Origin: Saururus chinensis | Lineage: Eukaryota > Streptophyta > Magnoliopsida > Piperales > Saururaceae | Assembly (NCBI GenBank): GCA_035235625.1 | Contig: CP141146.1 | Coordinates: forward strand, 3,714,501-3,778,500 | DNA length: 64,000 nt | Reading direction: 5' to 3' | Part shown: positions 1-12,013 of the stretch, one piece after another | How positions within the stretch are numbered: the first letter of the stretch is position 1 | Layout of the letters: the number at the start of each line of letters is the position of its first letter | The notes under the pieces: model-generated | Told to the model about the DNA's origin: nothing | The model's database searches: none | What the model saw: the letters and a program-made list of their open reading frames with translations, nothing else | Program-made: the position numbers and the translations under genes

Positions 1-1526
1 AATGTGAAGCTAACAGGCATATCATAAACATGCTCATATGCATACCATCGTGCCAAAATTATACCATCAAACTAATCTTACACATATACTCTTAATTAGA
101 GTCTCACAACTTACCCGTACAATCATATGCTTACTCATACAACTTACACATACTTGTACAACCTTACTTGTAAAATCTTACACTTACTATCTTGCTCAAA
201 ATCAAACTCTTATAGTCTTACTCAAAATCAAACTCTTATAGTCTTACTCAAAATCAAACTCTTATAGTCTTACTCATACTTATACTCTTACAGTCGTGCT
301 CATACTCTTACTCTGAAACATATGTACTCACTTATATAGTCATACACATACTATCGACCACTGAAGCTCATTACAACTAATAAGATCCAGCGTCGAAAAG
401 AAAAAAAATGTCACTGGGGCATCACCTTAACCTCCGGGGAGTGACTAGATGTCATGGACTTTTTCGAAGGCAAGGCACACCAATGCTCATGGGGCACAGG
501 ATCAAACAAGTAAAAGCAGGTTCATGATACTACTTACCTAAGCGCGCCACCCACACATAAGGGGCATACAATTGCCCACACTTTAGGGGTCTTATAGTGT
601 CATACAATTGCCCACCATTATGGGTCTTATAGTGTCAGTGCCAGTTTTGGGCAGAAAACATACAGTGTTACTCTTGGACAGAATCATACATTGCCACTCT
701 TGGGCAGAAATCATATAGCGCTCTCAATAGAGCATCAAACGTCTGGGTTTATACAACACACAAACCAAATCGAAAACATATATTGCTCTCAATAGAGCAT
801 CACACATACGGGGCTCAATACAGCACATGGACAACATCCCGCAGGATAAAAACCATGGCAAGACATAAGAAATGCTCAGCAGACTCATTATCGGCTAGCT
901 CAAACACCGAACTTAATCCGTCGAACCCTCAGGACTCAAACTCACAACGCTATCATTAGCTTTCTTATAATTCAGGTTTGAATTAAGTAAATTATGTGGT
1001 ACAATTATGCCACCAAAAACTCTCAAACAAACTGTACTCCACTGATCAAACCGAAGTTGAGACTGATCTGAAACCCTAGTTCGTAGGGGCAGTAGACCTC
1101 ACTTAACCCGTCCATCTTACAACATAACTCACCATACACCCAAAACTTACATATTCATATAATCTCCGCCATCCACCTTATGGCCAAAACATCATACTCG
1201 GAAGTCTTCAAATTGAGCTCCATAGAGCCAACCCCAGTTATCACTCTCTTACTAATACCTCACTTATTGAGCTTACTTTTCACTTCATAATTTGTACGTT
1301 ATGTTTGTACAATTATGCACACTCTTACTATCTGACAATCCCCTCAACATACACTCTGATCCAAACCAATCCACTCCAATCCTTGCCCATCATACTTATA
1401 TCCTCTGTCTTCCGTCATATGCTTACACATCCACAACAAATCCGTACCAAACACTATCTCTTCTTACCGTCCATCGCCCATACCTCTGCCCACATGCACA
1501 TACACATATCCATAGCATAGCCAAAT
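1..1526. mobile_element. Long LTR, family B copy 1, left part
   Basis: This is non-coding sequence colinear with about 43510-45340 of family B copy 2. Shared landmarks are the 'ccatcgtgccaaaattata' run near 45, the GGGTCTTATAGTG repeats, the 'tagagcatcaaacgtctggg' blocks near 720-800 and the 'ataatttgtacgttatg' stretch near 1287. The left end lies outside the window. The last five bases (1522-1526, CAAAT) are the target duplicated by the family A insertion that follows. A 26-bp unit (CTTACTCAAAATCAAACTCTTATAGT) recurs about three times at 190-270. Small ORFs here have no recognisable product. Confidence 0.8.
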
Positions 1527-2188
1527 TGTCACACCCCAGCGATGCCCAACCCGAGCCGAACCCGGTCCAAGGGCCGATCAAGCACGCGGGGGCGACGAAG
1601 TGAAGTTGAGAAACGATCTAGCGGAAGACTTAACCCTAACCACGGGCGATTAACAGAATTACGGAGTACGCACAATCTTTTGAGCAAGTGTAAATAAAAG
1701 GAAAGAAAAGATGTTGCTTATCACAAAGTAAACAACGAATCTCAAACCCACATGCTTAGTTAACTAAAGCCCACACTGGCTCAAATAAGTCTTAAGCAAA
1801 CATAACTGTAACATGTGACATAAATCCAAAACAAAGAACCCTACACAAAGGTTCTAAACATAAACATAAAACCGAAGAAGATAAGTCACACAACGATCTC
1901 CAAGATCATATCCAAGCCATCTCCGACCTTTCCTCAAAGAGGAGATCCTGTCCGTCTGTGTGTCGCACCACACAGCCCCAAATCAAAACACAAGAAAGAG
2001 GGGTGAGTTTAACAAACTCAGCAACGGTTTTTAATATCACTATCAACATCAAAAATACGATAGCATAGTAATAAGATCATTCAGATCAATGATTAACATG
2101 GTGCATCATTTTCTGATCACACATACACATCACCTAAAACTGCATCATAGTGCATAATTCACATAATTTCATTCTCATCATAACACCC

Positions 2189-2520
2189 TGCATGAAATGT
2201 ATCTCTAATATACATATTTCATCATGTATCATATCATAATCAACCTGCATGGATGTATCTCTAACATACATATTCCCACATGCATCACATCAAAATCAAC
2301 CTGCATGGATGTATCTCTAACATACATATTCCCACATGCATCACCTCATAATCAACCTACATGAATGTATCTCTAACATACATATTCCCACATGCATCAT
2401 ATCATAACAACCTGCATGAAATATATCTCTAACATACATATTTCCACATGCATCATATCATACTCAACCTGCATGGATGTATCTCTAACATACATATTCC
2501 CACATACATCATATCATAAC
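2189..2520. repeat. Minisatellite inside family A copy 1, about 6 units
   Basis: Six imperfect units of about 53-58 bp share the core 'catggatgtatctctaac' followed by ATACATATTCCCACATGCATCA. The same array has 6 units in copy 2 and 9 in copy 3. It is an expandable internal tandem repeat of the LTR and is not coding. Confidence 0.85.
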
Positions 2521-4505
2521 ATCCTCCATCAAGGAGTAATCACAAATTTGGTGTCACACAGACGGGACATAGCCAAGACCACGAAGGCGTGTCAAGGTCC
2601 AATATTCTACACAAGAATTCAAGAAAGATTGGGGTTGTCAATCCCTAATGTTGCTCGCCCTGGACGATCCTGGCCAAGGATGTCCCATTCTCACACAGAG
2701 AATCTAGAGCAAGGGCGTTCGCCCAGGGACATCTCTTGCGGAGGGAAGAGCCCGAGTTCTCACACAGAGAACCCTAGAACACGTGGTAGCGGGTGCACAT
2801 GGCATACCACACAGGATTCTCAAGGTCCAGATGACACTCATAATAACATTCTCACAAACCGCAAGACAAGTACACAACTCGTCCCCACATAAACCCATTT
2901 AATTAGACTCAACCCCGGGAGTGCACTCGTTCCACACAGGAACTCAAATCAAAATATGTCCTTTCGGACCAATCAACTTACGATTAATCCACGACCGATC
3001 AATCCGGCACACAATTTCACCACATTGCATCCAATCGATCAAATTTGATTAACCTCGATGAAGCCTCAATTGAAAATTCATTTTCATGATGCATGCAACA
3101 TGGTACATACGTGGGCAAGGCATACATGAATCCTAATCTATGATAAGTGCTCTCATCAGCCCCTAATGCATCATTCATAATCACAATATTAAGCTTCAAC
3201 ATCATTATTTAACCCCCACATGTGTGTGTAACTAGTAGAAGCATTTCACACAATGCATGTCAACATGCTTGAAATTAAACTCACTACCACACTACACATG
3301 TGATTTACCATCTAAACATGAATTCCAGTGGAAATCATAGGAGAAGAAACGTTGAAATCATAACTCAACCACAAAGGTTAAACACATATAAGATCATACA
3401 TTTCATCATTGAGTCATGACATTTACCAACATCCACACATCAATTAACTACATACTATCATGACAAATCAGTCCATTAATAGGTTGTAGTTCTACTGAGA
3501 ACATGCTTAACCAAAGGGAATCAACCATTCATAATTTCAAGATGACAATTCCAACATCATACCACAAAACATAAGTCATTCCACAAATCTCTAAGCATAT
3601 ATCTCAACTCCATAACCTCAATAGCATGCATTTTCAGTAGCATAATATAGCTTAAAACACTCCACATTCATATGAAATTGGCAAGCTAAAGTGGAATCAT
3701 CAAAATAAACATCATGCATTAGAACACCAATCTGCTGTGTAGCCGTTCGAACGCCCTTCAGGCCGTTCGATCGGTTAAACATAAAAATTTGAAATTCACA
3801 GTTTGGCCATTCGAACGCCCAGAAGGGCCGTTCAAACGCCAACAAGGCAGAACTGAACCATCTTCTTCCTTTCGCAAATCCAAACCGAAACACTATTGAT
3901 AACACTTCAAATCCACATCTAACACCCTAATCATCATCAAAAGTCCTTCTCGACCTCCAGAAAGTTAAACCATATCCTAATAATGCAAAACCCTAAGAAA
4001 TCAGGATTAAATAATTCCATTTTTTAATCATGCCATTAACACACCAAATCAAATAACTCCATTCGAAATAAGCCAAAAATCAAGGGTTTACCATGGATAA
4101 ACTAAGATTTCGAAGACCCATTACCTTAGCACTTGATTAAGCTTGGATTTGAGAGTCACCCTTCTTGAAAACCTTCCAAAAACATTGAGTTTGGATTAAA
4201 CTCCATTACAAATCGATTTACCAAAGAAATCCCTAATTAAAACTTAGATCTAGGGCTTATTGATTGTAAAATCGAATTTTAAAAGTTAGGGTTTGTAGTA
4301 AAACACAAATCAGCAGTTTTTGATGTCCAAAAATGAATTAAAACAAGGGGGAAATGGTAGATTTGGAAAAGATTAAGAAGAAACTAGGGTTTAGTGCTTA
4401 ATTAGAGTAGGCTTACCTTAATCTCTTCTAATTCGAGCCTAATTGGGGATTAGGCTAGACCTCCCTCCTTAGCCTATTCCCAAAAATAGAAATGGCTCAG
4501 GTTTG

Positions 4506-4516
4506 CCCTTTTATAG
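4506..4516 (-). promoter_or_regulatory. TATA box of family A LTR
   Basis: CTATAAAAGGG on the minus strand lies about 420 bp inside the minus-strand 5' end of the LTR. The same motif is at 20418-20428 and 38549-38559 in the other copies, at an equivalent place. Its conservation supports a promoter role, but this is inferred from sequence only. Confidence 0.5.
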
Positions 4517-4937
4517 TAAGAGTTGGGGTATGTATGGGTAAGTTATGGGGTGTAAATAGAAAAAATAGGCTAAAAATGGGTATTTTATAAATTTAAGCAC
4601 TAATTAAGCCTAATAAAATTCTAAAAATTTTCGTATGGCCTTAAGTAGACATCTAGGTTCATCTGACCCAATAAACGAAATTTCGACGGTGGCGCCCACA
4701 GGGGTCCTGCCAAAACCCTAATTTTTGGAAAAATAGTAAAAATTTAGAAAAACCCCAGAAAATCACATTTGATTCAAAATCACTTAAAACCACTTATCTT
4801 AAAGTTGATTTTAGTTAAAACCATCATAAACACCACTTATTTCACCAAATCACCGAATAAATCAGAAAACGCGTTAATCTGACGATAACTGATAATTAAA
4901 GAAAACAAAATCCGGTTTAGAGATGAGGGTCCTTACA

Positions 4938-7111
4938 CAAATAGTCATCATACATACATATGTCCATTACACATACATATAACAATACACACTACTCCAT
5001 ACATAGCTTATTACATACTCGTTAGCCATTACTAGCACAAACATACACGTAGCTTACAAACATACACGCTAGCCATCACTAGCACATACAGATTCTACTT
5101 ACGTAACTTACAAACATACACGCTAGCCATCACTAGCACATACATATTCCACGCACGTAGCTTACAAACATGCACGCTAGCCATCACTAGCACATACATA
5201 TTTCACATACGTAACTTACAAACATACACGCTAGCCATCACTAGCACATATAGATTCCACATACGTAACTTACAAACATACATGCTAGCCATCACTAGCA
5301 CATATAGATTCCACATACGTAACTTACAAACATACATGCTAGCCATCACTAGCACATACATATTCCACATATGTAGCTTACAAACATACACACTAACCAT
5401 AACTAGCACATACATATACATCCATACATGTAGCATACCAACATACACGCTAGCCATCACTAACACATGCATAATCCACATACATCATACATACTTACAA
5501 CTCACATGCATGTCATATGCATTTCAACATGACATAATTCATCTTCTTACATCATGCAAACGGATCATGATCTAACCTCCATAGCATTCAATCATATAGT
5601 CGTAGCATGCTGCTACTCATTCAAAGCATGTTATCATGAAATTACGAGTTCAAAGCTCCCCTAGCTTGTAATCATGATGTTTGATGGAAAGCACATGATG
5701 GTGGCAGCATCGGCGGTGGATTTGGCGGCCAAAAGAAATACCAAGTCGAGAGAGCTACTGTCCCAAGGGTTTAGGAAGCGCCAAAAGTACTCACGGCCAA
5801 ATGGGGTGATGCAGATCAATGCGGCAAAATCTGCAATCCACGGCGGCACACTAAGGGCAGCTGGAAGATAGGTCATGCCAACATAAGTAACGGTGAGACC
5901 AGAAGTCAATGGCGTACTCACTGAAAGTAGGCCAAAGGCTGAAAGTATTCAGCCAGCCACAATACGTCGTAATCGGCCGTCAATAGCACCCAATTGCATC
6001 AATTTCTCGTTTACAAGGGCCCACATAAGGGCGGAGGGTGTGGGGCGATACTCAAGGACAGAGGAGAGGTGGTGGAGGACTCTGATGTCGACTCCATTCA
6101 GTGGCAAAGCCATCTGATGGTCAGGCAACACAAATACAATGCCTAAACCCTACGTGCAGTTACTTGCACACACGGCCAAAGGGGAAGGGAGAGGGCTGGA
6201 CGGTATCGACCCAAGGCTCAGAATGGGTGGTAGGGCTATGCCCAAGGGTGGAGACCAATAAAGACGACCTTTGCCATTATCGTGCCGAGGTAGGCCAACT
6301 AGAGGTCAATCGGCATTCGGCCGGGTAAGACGGTGGCACTCTGAATAGCACGGTCAAAAACATAACCGACAGAGGGAAACTCTAGCTCGTATAGGTCAAA
6401 GAGAGGCGGTACCATGCTAGGGCGGAAACCTAACCATCCCAAGCTAAAATGGGCCGGAACGAGGTGGTCTAAAAGCCGTCCGGCATCCAACAGTGCTACG
6501 GTGGCTCAAAACAACAAAATGGGTAGAAAACATAAAGGGGCCGGGTAACACACGGAGGAGCAAGGGTTACTAGCGGCTCTAGCCGGCTCCACTCTGGCCC
6601 TAACGGCCAGGAGGAGCTATCTCCGACCAAAGGCAGTGGCGACATGCCGATCAAACAACAAGGAGAGGAAGAGCAATTGGCTCGATGGAATAGTACAACC
6701 AAGTGAGGATAGATCTGGTTTCGGCTGAGCGGAGGAGGCCAGAAAATGGTTAGGGTGGCAGGGCTCGGCTGAGGTGACAACACTGTCATCGCTAGCCCAA
6801 GGTTGGTCGACAGGAGGTTGGCTCTTGTCGGTGCATCCTCAATTTCCGTCACAGACATAAACAGGGAAGGCACGAACTGGACAGAGGAGATATGAAGGCT
6901 GACGCGAAATTGGGCCTAAAGGGGTAACCCATCGCCATCGCCAAACCAAGGAGGTTCCGACTGAGTCCGGCCGGGCCATCCAACTGCAGCTGAACGCGGC
7001 CAGCGAGCTCGACCAAAGGGGGGGGGGCAGAAAACAAGGGCAGAGGGGGAAAAGGAGTAGTGCAGTAGAGGAGGCCAAGTGGGGCTGGGAGGGGTGGCCT
7101 CCCCCCATCGC
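4938..7111. mobile_element. Long LTR, family B copy 1, middle part
   Basis: Family B resumes directly after the CAAAT target duplication. It is colinear with about 45340-46970 of copy 2: the ACACGCTAGCCATCACTAGCACATA array, then the 'attacgagttcaaagctccc' stretch at 5641, then a GC-rich segment (about 5690-7106). Many overlapping ORFs in that segment come from base composition and are not conserved as reading frames between the two copies. The segment is cut at 7111 by the family C insertion, and its last five bases (ATCGC) are the duplicated target. Confidence 0.8.
5015..5470. repeat. Minisatellite in family B copy 1, about 9 units
   Basis: Units of about 54 bp share the core GCTAGCCATCACTAGCACATA followed by a 'cgtagcttacaaacataca' spacer. 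About nine imperfect units are present. Family B copy 2 has about five shorter units at 45419-45625. Confidence 0.85.
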
Positions 7112-9381
7112 TGTAACACCCCGACCCGCACCACCTGACCCGGACCGGGGTTAGATCTGAAAACACAATCGGAGTGTCAAAATTTAGCAGAAAAATTAAA
7201 ACTGATTGACCAGGAGCTGCAGACTCTGAGTGCGAGAGTCATAGCGTTCATCTACGCACTACGGAGCTTTAACGTTCCATTGTGTGTAGATCAGAACAAA
7301 CCTAATTTTATAACTAATTTGGATCGGGCCAACGTTATTTTATCGTTGGTTGCCTACGTACATATTGGATACCATCTCTGACATTATTCCAATACGATCG
7401 GATCCGAACGTAGTTCTGCCTAACGGCTAATACATTCACCAGACATCATAAAATTATATACGATAAAATACGTATACTTTATATCTGAATAATTCATTCG
7501 GAATCCGACGAAAATCTTATAACTCATCGAAGTCAAACAAAAGCCAATAAATCAGTAAAATACACTTCTCACATAGGTGAGAAGAACACTAATAAAACAC
7601 ACATCCCACTCTATCATAGAGCGGAGCAGAACACACTACAGATCATTTTAGATCATATCAGATCCTATCAAATCATATCAGATTTTATCCGACCATACTG
7701 GTCATATCAGATCAGAGTATGTCAAGTCATAGCAGAGCATTTCAGATCACAACAAAATAAATCAAAGTAGATTAAATAGAAACATATCAGTATGTATCAC
7801 ATCATAGCAAATAATATATCTTAATTAGTATATTACTAATTAGGATATGCATTTATATAAATCATATTAAACTAAAAGGTCAGAAAAGTGTACTTCCCTC
7901 CAATTCCGAAAATGGCGATATGCGGAATTACTCATTTCCTCAGAGCATCTGCCCTTTCTGATTCGGAGATGGTGGCCAGGATCTCCTCTGACTTCGAAAC
8001 ACTTTACCCTTCTTTCGCCCGCAGGTGACGAACAGAATCTCCCCATGCCTCGAGACATTTCCCTTAGATAAGGTTGCTAACTTGAGGAATGGACACTTCT
8101 ATTGCGTAGATCACCCTCGAATTAGCTAGAAACGCCTCAAGAATGACTCGAATTGGACTTAAAATGAGTGAGAAACGAAGAACAGAAGTTTCTGAATATG
8201 GGAGAGAATACAGAAACGTGGGAGAGTTTCTCCTTTTTTTTCTCTGGATGTTGTGGATGCTATTTATATAAAAACTGGATGGATGTGAGGATGACACATG
8301 TCAAACCTATCCACTTCCATCATCAATCATATCCGCTTTGTCAGCAATCCTATCCACTATCAATCATATCCGCTATCAATCCTATCCGCTTTATCGTCAG
8401 TCTTATCCACTGCGTCGTCGATCCTATCCATAAAGATATTATTTTATTCAAATAATATCTTAACTTCAAAACGCGATAACTTCCAACCTTGACATTAGAA
8501 TCGCACGCTCTTGATGCCGATGGACTCGTGTCAACGAGCCCTTCAAAATAAGACCAAAACATGGGTAGGTCATCCCGCACTTTCAAAGTGGGTCCCGCCC
8601 ATATGACATTTTTTTTCCGAGGTCGGAATCGTGCGTTCTTAGTACCGATAGACTCGTATCGATGAGCCCTTTGAAACTAGACCACACATGGGTAGGTTAT
8701 CCCGCACTTTTCGAGCAGGGCCCGCCCATGTGGCACACTTCCCGAGGTCGTAACTTTCGTTCCCGGCCTCCGTTTCGTATGTTCTTTGATTTGTTACACT
8801 TGCTACTTCGAGCTCTACCCGGATACGGGGGTTTCACCTAAAACCCCCCTAACACTAGTCATAAATTACCAAATTACCCTTAACCCCCCGAGTTAAGCAT
8901 AACCGCCACGCGACGCGCGCGGGACGCGTAGGGAACACACGAACGGCCGCGTTTGCGTGCCGTTTCCGCGGCGTGGCGGCTTGGCTCAATCTATGGCTCG
9001 GCTCGGCTTGGTTTGCTGACATCAGCTATTTCGTCTTTTCTTGAATATTGTCAAAACGCGATAACTTTTTATCCCGAAGTCGAAATTGCACGATCTTAGT
9101 ACCAATGGACTCGTATCACGAGCCCTTCAAAACTAGACCCCACATGGGTAGCTTATCTTGAACTTTTAAAGTGGGTCCCGCCCATATCGCTCGCTTCCCG
9201 AGGTCATAACTTTCGTCCCCGACCTTTGTTTTGAGTGTTCTTAGATGCGTTGTGCTCGTTACTTCGAGTTCTAACCAAATACGGAAGTTTCAACTCTTAA
9301 AACCCTTAAAGAATTAACATATATTATATAATTACCCCTAACCCTTTGAGGTTAAGTGTAATCGGAACACAGGGTACCACA
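7112..9381 (-). mobile_element. Solo LTR-like insertion, family C (2270 bp)
   Basis: The insertion begins TGTAACACCCCGACC and ends GGGTACCACA. It is flanked by perfect 5-bp repeats, ATCGC at 7107-7111 and 9382-9386. Removing it restores colinearity with family B copy 2 (about 46970). TG...CA ends with a 5-bp duplication and no coding domain point to a solo LTR. A canonical TATATAAATAG lies on the minus strand at 8260-8270, so I infer minus-strand orientation. Only one copy is in the window. Confidence 0.85.
8467..9305. repeat. Diverged internal duplications in family C LTR
   Basis: A block with the landmarks 'aaaacgcgataactt', 'gactcgt.tc.acgagccctt', CATGGGTAG and GTGGGTCCCGCCCAT occurs at 8467-8609, 8617-8733 and 9051-9190. 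A following block (CCGAGGTC.TAACTTTCGT then TACTTCGAG.TCTA) occurs at 8742-8860 and 9193-9305. The LTR therefore grew by imperfect internal duplication. Confidence 0.8.
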
Positions 9382-9885
9382 ATCGCCGACCCAAGGCGGA
9401 GCTGTGGGCGGCCAACCGGCCCTTGCCGGCTCACGATGGCGGCGAAAACACAATACACAGAGGCGAGAGAGGGCAAACCAAGGAGGAGGGCGGTGGCCCC
9501 TTGGCGTCACACCGCTGGGGTGGAGCCGGTGGTGGCAGCCTTGTGGCCCACTGATGGCGACTGGGGCAAAGGAAACCAGAGAGGGGGGTGCACTGTCCAG
9601 ACGTTTCTGGATTGGGCTCGGCTAAGCCCGAGTGGAATTTTTTCTTTATTTTTTTTTCTTTTTTTCCCTACTTACTCTCTTGTATCATGTCTCTTATTTT
9701 CTCTCTTTTTCGCAGCGTAATTGCACGTCAAGGCTCGTGGCCTATGACTGAACCCCACACCCGACTCTACAGGTACAAACACCATGGTAAATGCACATAT
9801 ATGAATACACCGAAGCGTCAAATTTTTTTCTGCCAAAAATGATACAAAAATCATAGAAAATTGTAGAAAAATCATGGACATTATA
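9382..9885. mobile_element. Long LTR, family B copy 1, right end
   Basis: This is colinear with about 46970-47546 of copy 2: 'cccttgccggctcacg' matches 'ccctcgccggctcacg', both share CCCCACACCCGACTCTAC, and the end ATCATGGACATTATA matches ATCAGGGACCTTACA. The final dinucleotide has decayed from CA to TA. The insertion site on the right is the tail of an older retrotransposon. Because the left end of the LTR is outside the window, its target duplication (expected to read like 9886-9890) cannot be checked. Confidence 0.75.
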
Positions 9886-10391
9886 CTACCTCTAAGAGCA
9901 ACGTCAACAAGGATGTTGACAAAGCTGAGTGGGGGAGAATGCAATCGACCTAGTCTGAATTCCTTTGCAAATACCTTATAAATATCATTTAATATCTTTC
10001 TTTATATTTTTTTATATTTTTCTTTATTTTCATATAACTATGCCCATAGAACCATTTTGGCTGCCTCTCTAGCAATATTCAAAAAATATCTTATGTTATA
10101 CAAAGGAAAGGTAATATTTATGTGATTGACTCATATATTTTGTACTCATTATTTTATAAATACGTTGATAATAAATACAATTCATCTTCATATTTATATT
10201 TATTTATTTCTTTACAATAAATCATTTTCGTTCTCTCTACAATCCGCATAGCCCCTTCTCAATCGTACGTGATCTGCAAAGCCCCTTCTCAAGTAAGCAC
10301 TCTTACCGCACTAAAAAACTTACCGGATGAAAATTTTTACGAAGTACCACATGATACCCTGTCCGTCAAGCGGGGCCATGACAGTATTTAT
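9886..10391 (+). mobile_element. 3' end of an older LTR retrotransposon (PPT plus 3' LTR)
   Basis: A purine-rich run AGTGGGGGAGAA (9929-9939 area) is immediately followed by TGCAATCGACC, the layout expected for a polypurine tract and the start of a 3' LTR. The putative LTR runs about 9940-10391. It has a TATAAATA near 9976 and AT-rich sequence with 'aataaat' signals near 10160-10220, and ends near GGGGCCATGACA. The upstream pol region was displaced by family B. Assignment rests on the PPT/LTR layout only. Confidence 0.45.
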
Positions 10392-10738
10392 TAAGATGCA
10401 GCATATATTCGGCTGCGTGTTATAAGTAAGGCTGTAAATGAGCCGAGCTAGCTCGTGAGCAAACTCGGCTCGGTTAGGCTCGGCTCGAGTTAAACTCGAC
10501 TCGAATCAGGCTCGACTCGAACTCGATTCGAGCTCGAATAAGTTCGAGCCGACCCCTGCTCGACTCGGCTCGGCTCGAATAAAACTTGAACTTGATACTA
10601 CTCGACTCGACCTCGAGCTCGAACTCGAATATAATCGAATATAATTTTAAAATTATATATAAATAATGTATATATATATATATATATGCATATTTTATAT
10701 AAATATAATTATTAATTTAAATACATATTTATAACATA

Positions 10739-10826
10739 CTCCCTCCATTCTTAGATTAATAGCTCTATTTGACTAATTCATTTTGAAAATTTTAATTTAG
10801 TTATTAATCTAAGACGAATGGAATAT
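10739..10826. mobile_element. Stowaway-like MITE
   Basis: The inverted ends read CTCCCTCCATTCTTAGATTAATA and, on the other strand, 'ttccattcgtcttagattaata', flanked by TA. Length is about 88 bp. The CTCCCTCC start and TA target are typical of Stowaway/mariner MITEs. It is nested inside the 10430-12004 element. Confidence 0.65.
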
Positions 10827-11185
10827 ATAAAACGACATATAATCACATATTTATATACTAATACTATGTATCGTATTGATATATGAGACCTGTTTATATG
10901 AGTCAAGGCTCACTCATGACTATGTGAGTATAGATGTCATACATCATCATATTACGATATAAGAACACATATAACTCGGGAAGTAGATTAGTTTATGTCT
11001 TCTTGCACATTTGGATCTCGATCTGATGGCCTATGATATTTTTGCTCATACTGACGTACAAGAGTCTAAACTCATATAAAAAATTTCATGATATATATCC
11101 TTGTTAAATTATAACGGATATATAATTTTTATATATGATATATATTTTATAAAAATAAAAATATTGGAAATGCAAACACTAATAT

Positions 11186-11385
11186 ACTCCTTTTGTCCCA
11201 AATTAATAGGGCTATTTGATTATTGAAGATGAACTAAAATTAGTTTAATTGAAAAACCAAATGAAGCTATAAGTATATGATAGATGGTCAACATGATATC
11301 ACACTAATATACTTAAAAATAATTCTAAAAAAAGCATGACATTTGTGGACGAACTTTAGTTTAGAAAAGAATGAATAGATATTCT
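11186..11385. mobile_element. Possible second Stowaway-like remnant
   Basis: The left end 'actccttttgtcccaaattaatagggc' resembles the Stowaway start at 10739. A possible partner end ('agaaaagaatgaatagat') lies near 11362. The match is weak. Confidence 0.3.
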
Positions 11386-12013
11386 TTTAAAAGTTGAAGC
11401 ATGACATTGGGACCATCTTCATCTTACAAAATGTATATCTTTTTACATATACTTCAGAATTTTTTAGAGACATACTAAGATTATAAAATAACTTTTTTAT
11501 TAGTGATTTATAAGCATGTAAAGAAAAAAAAACACAAAAAAATAGATGACAATGTTGCCTAAATAATTTTTTATTTTTTACATCTTTTTTAGTGATTATA
11601 TGTACATAAAAAGAGAAAAATAATAATGTTGCATTTTTTTAGCATATGTAACTAAAACTTATTTATCATATTTTTCTTCTTTCATAGTGACTATAATAAA
11701 ATATTTACGGTGTAACCATAATACTTGTTAAAATATATTAATTAATATTTAATAGTAAAAATATATTAATATATATAATACTTCATATATTTTATATTTA
11801 TATATAGATTATTTTTATTTTTTTAGTTCGAGCCCAGTTTGAGCTAAGGCTTATGATTCATTTATTTAAGTTCAAGCTTGAATCAAGCTTTAAATTTTTA
11901 AATTGAGTCAAACTTAAGCTGAAATGTTCGAATTTATTCGAGTTTTATACGAACTCAAGCCAAATGAGCCTAATACTCGATTCAGTTCGGCTCGTTAACA
12001 CTCCTATAAGGTA

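Larger units (their letters stand above)
1527..4937 (-). mobile_element. Solo LTR, family A copy 1 (3411 bp)
   Basis: The element starts TGTCACACCCC and ends GGGTCCTTACA on the plus strand. It is flanked by a perfect 5-bp target duplication, CAAAT at 1522-1526 and 4938-4942. Two further copies with the same ends lie at 17440-20851 and 35391-38938. No primer-binding site, polypurine tract or pol coding lies beside it, so it is a solo LTR. The flanking sequence is family B, whose uninterrupted version is seen near 45330. A plant-type TATA (CTATAAAAGGG, 4506-4516, minus strand) is kept in all three copies, so I infer transcription on the minus strand, with an LTR beginning TGTAAGGACCCTC. Confidence 0.92.
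10430..12004. mobile_element. Non-autonomous DNA transposon with GAGCCGAG subterminal repeats
   Basis: The left end is GGCTGTAAATGAGCCGAG and the right end, reverse-complemented, is GGAGTGTTAACGAGCCGAA. They are flanked by TATAAGTAA (10421-10429) and TATAAGGTA (12005-12013), a 9-bp pair with one mismatch. About 190 bp at each end is packed with CTCGACTCG / GGCTCGAGTT-type direct and inverted repeats (10438-10630 and 11826-11995). The interior is AT-rich with no coding domain. A 9-bp target duplication suggests the Mutator superfamily, but the inverted repeats are short, so hAT or another class is not excluded. Confidence 0.6.

Noticed and set aside
2189-2520. Regular 53-58-bp repeats as a CRISPR-like array
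   Set aside because: Units are tandem with no unique spacers, occur inside a eukaryotic LTR, and vary in number between copies.
6496-7166. Overlapping minus-strand ORFs of 72-125 codons
   Set aside because: They come from the same GC-rich LTR island (family B copy 1). They have no domain and no frame conservation.
9940-10391. Calling the 9886-10391 segment a complete retrotransposon
   Set aside because: Only a polypurine-like tract and one LTR-like stretch are visible. There is no 5' LTR or pol in the window.
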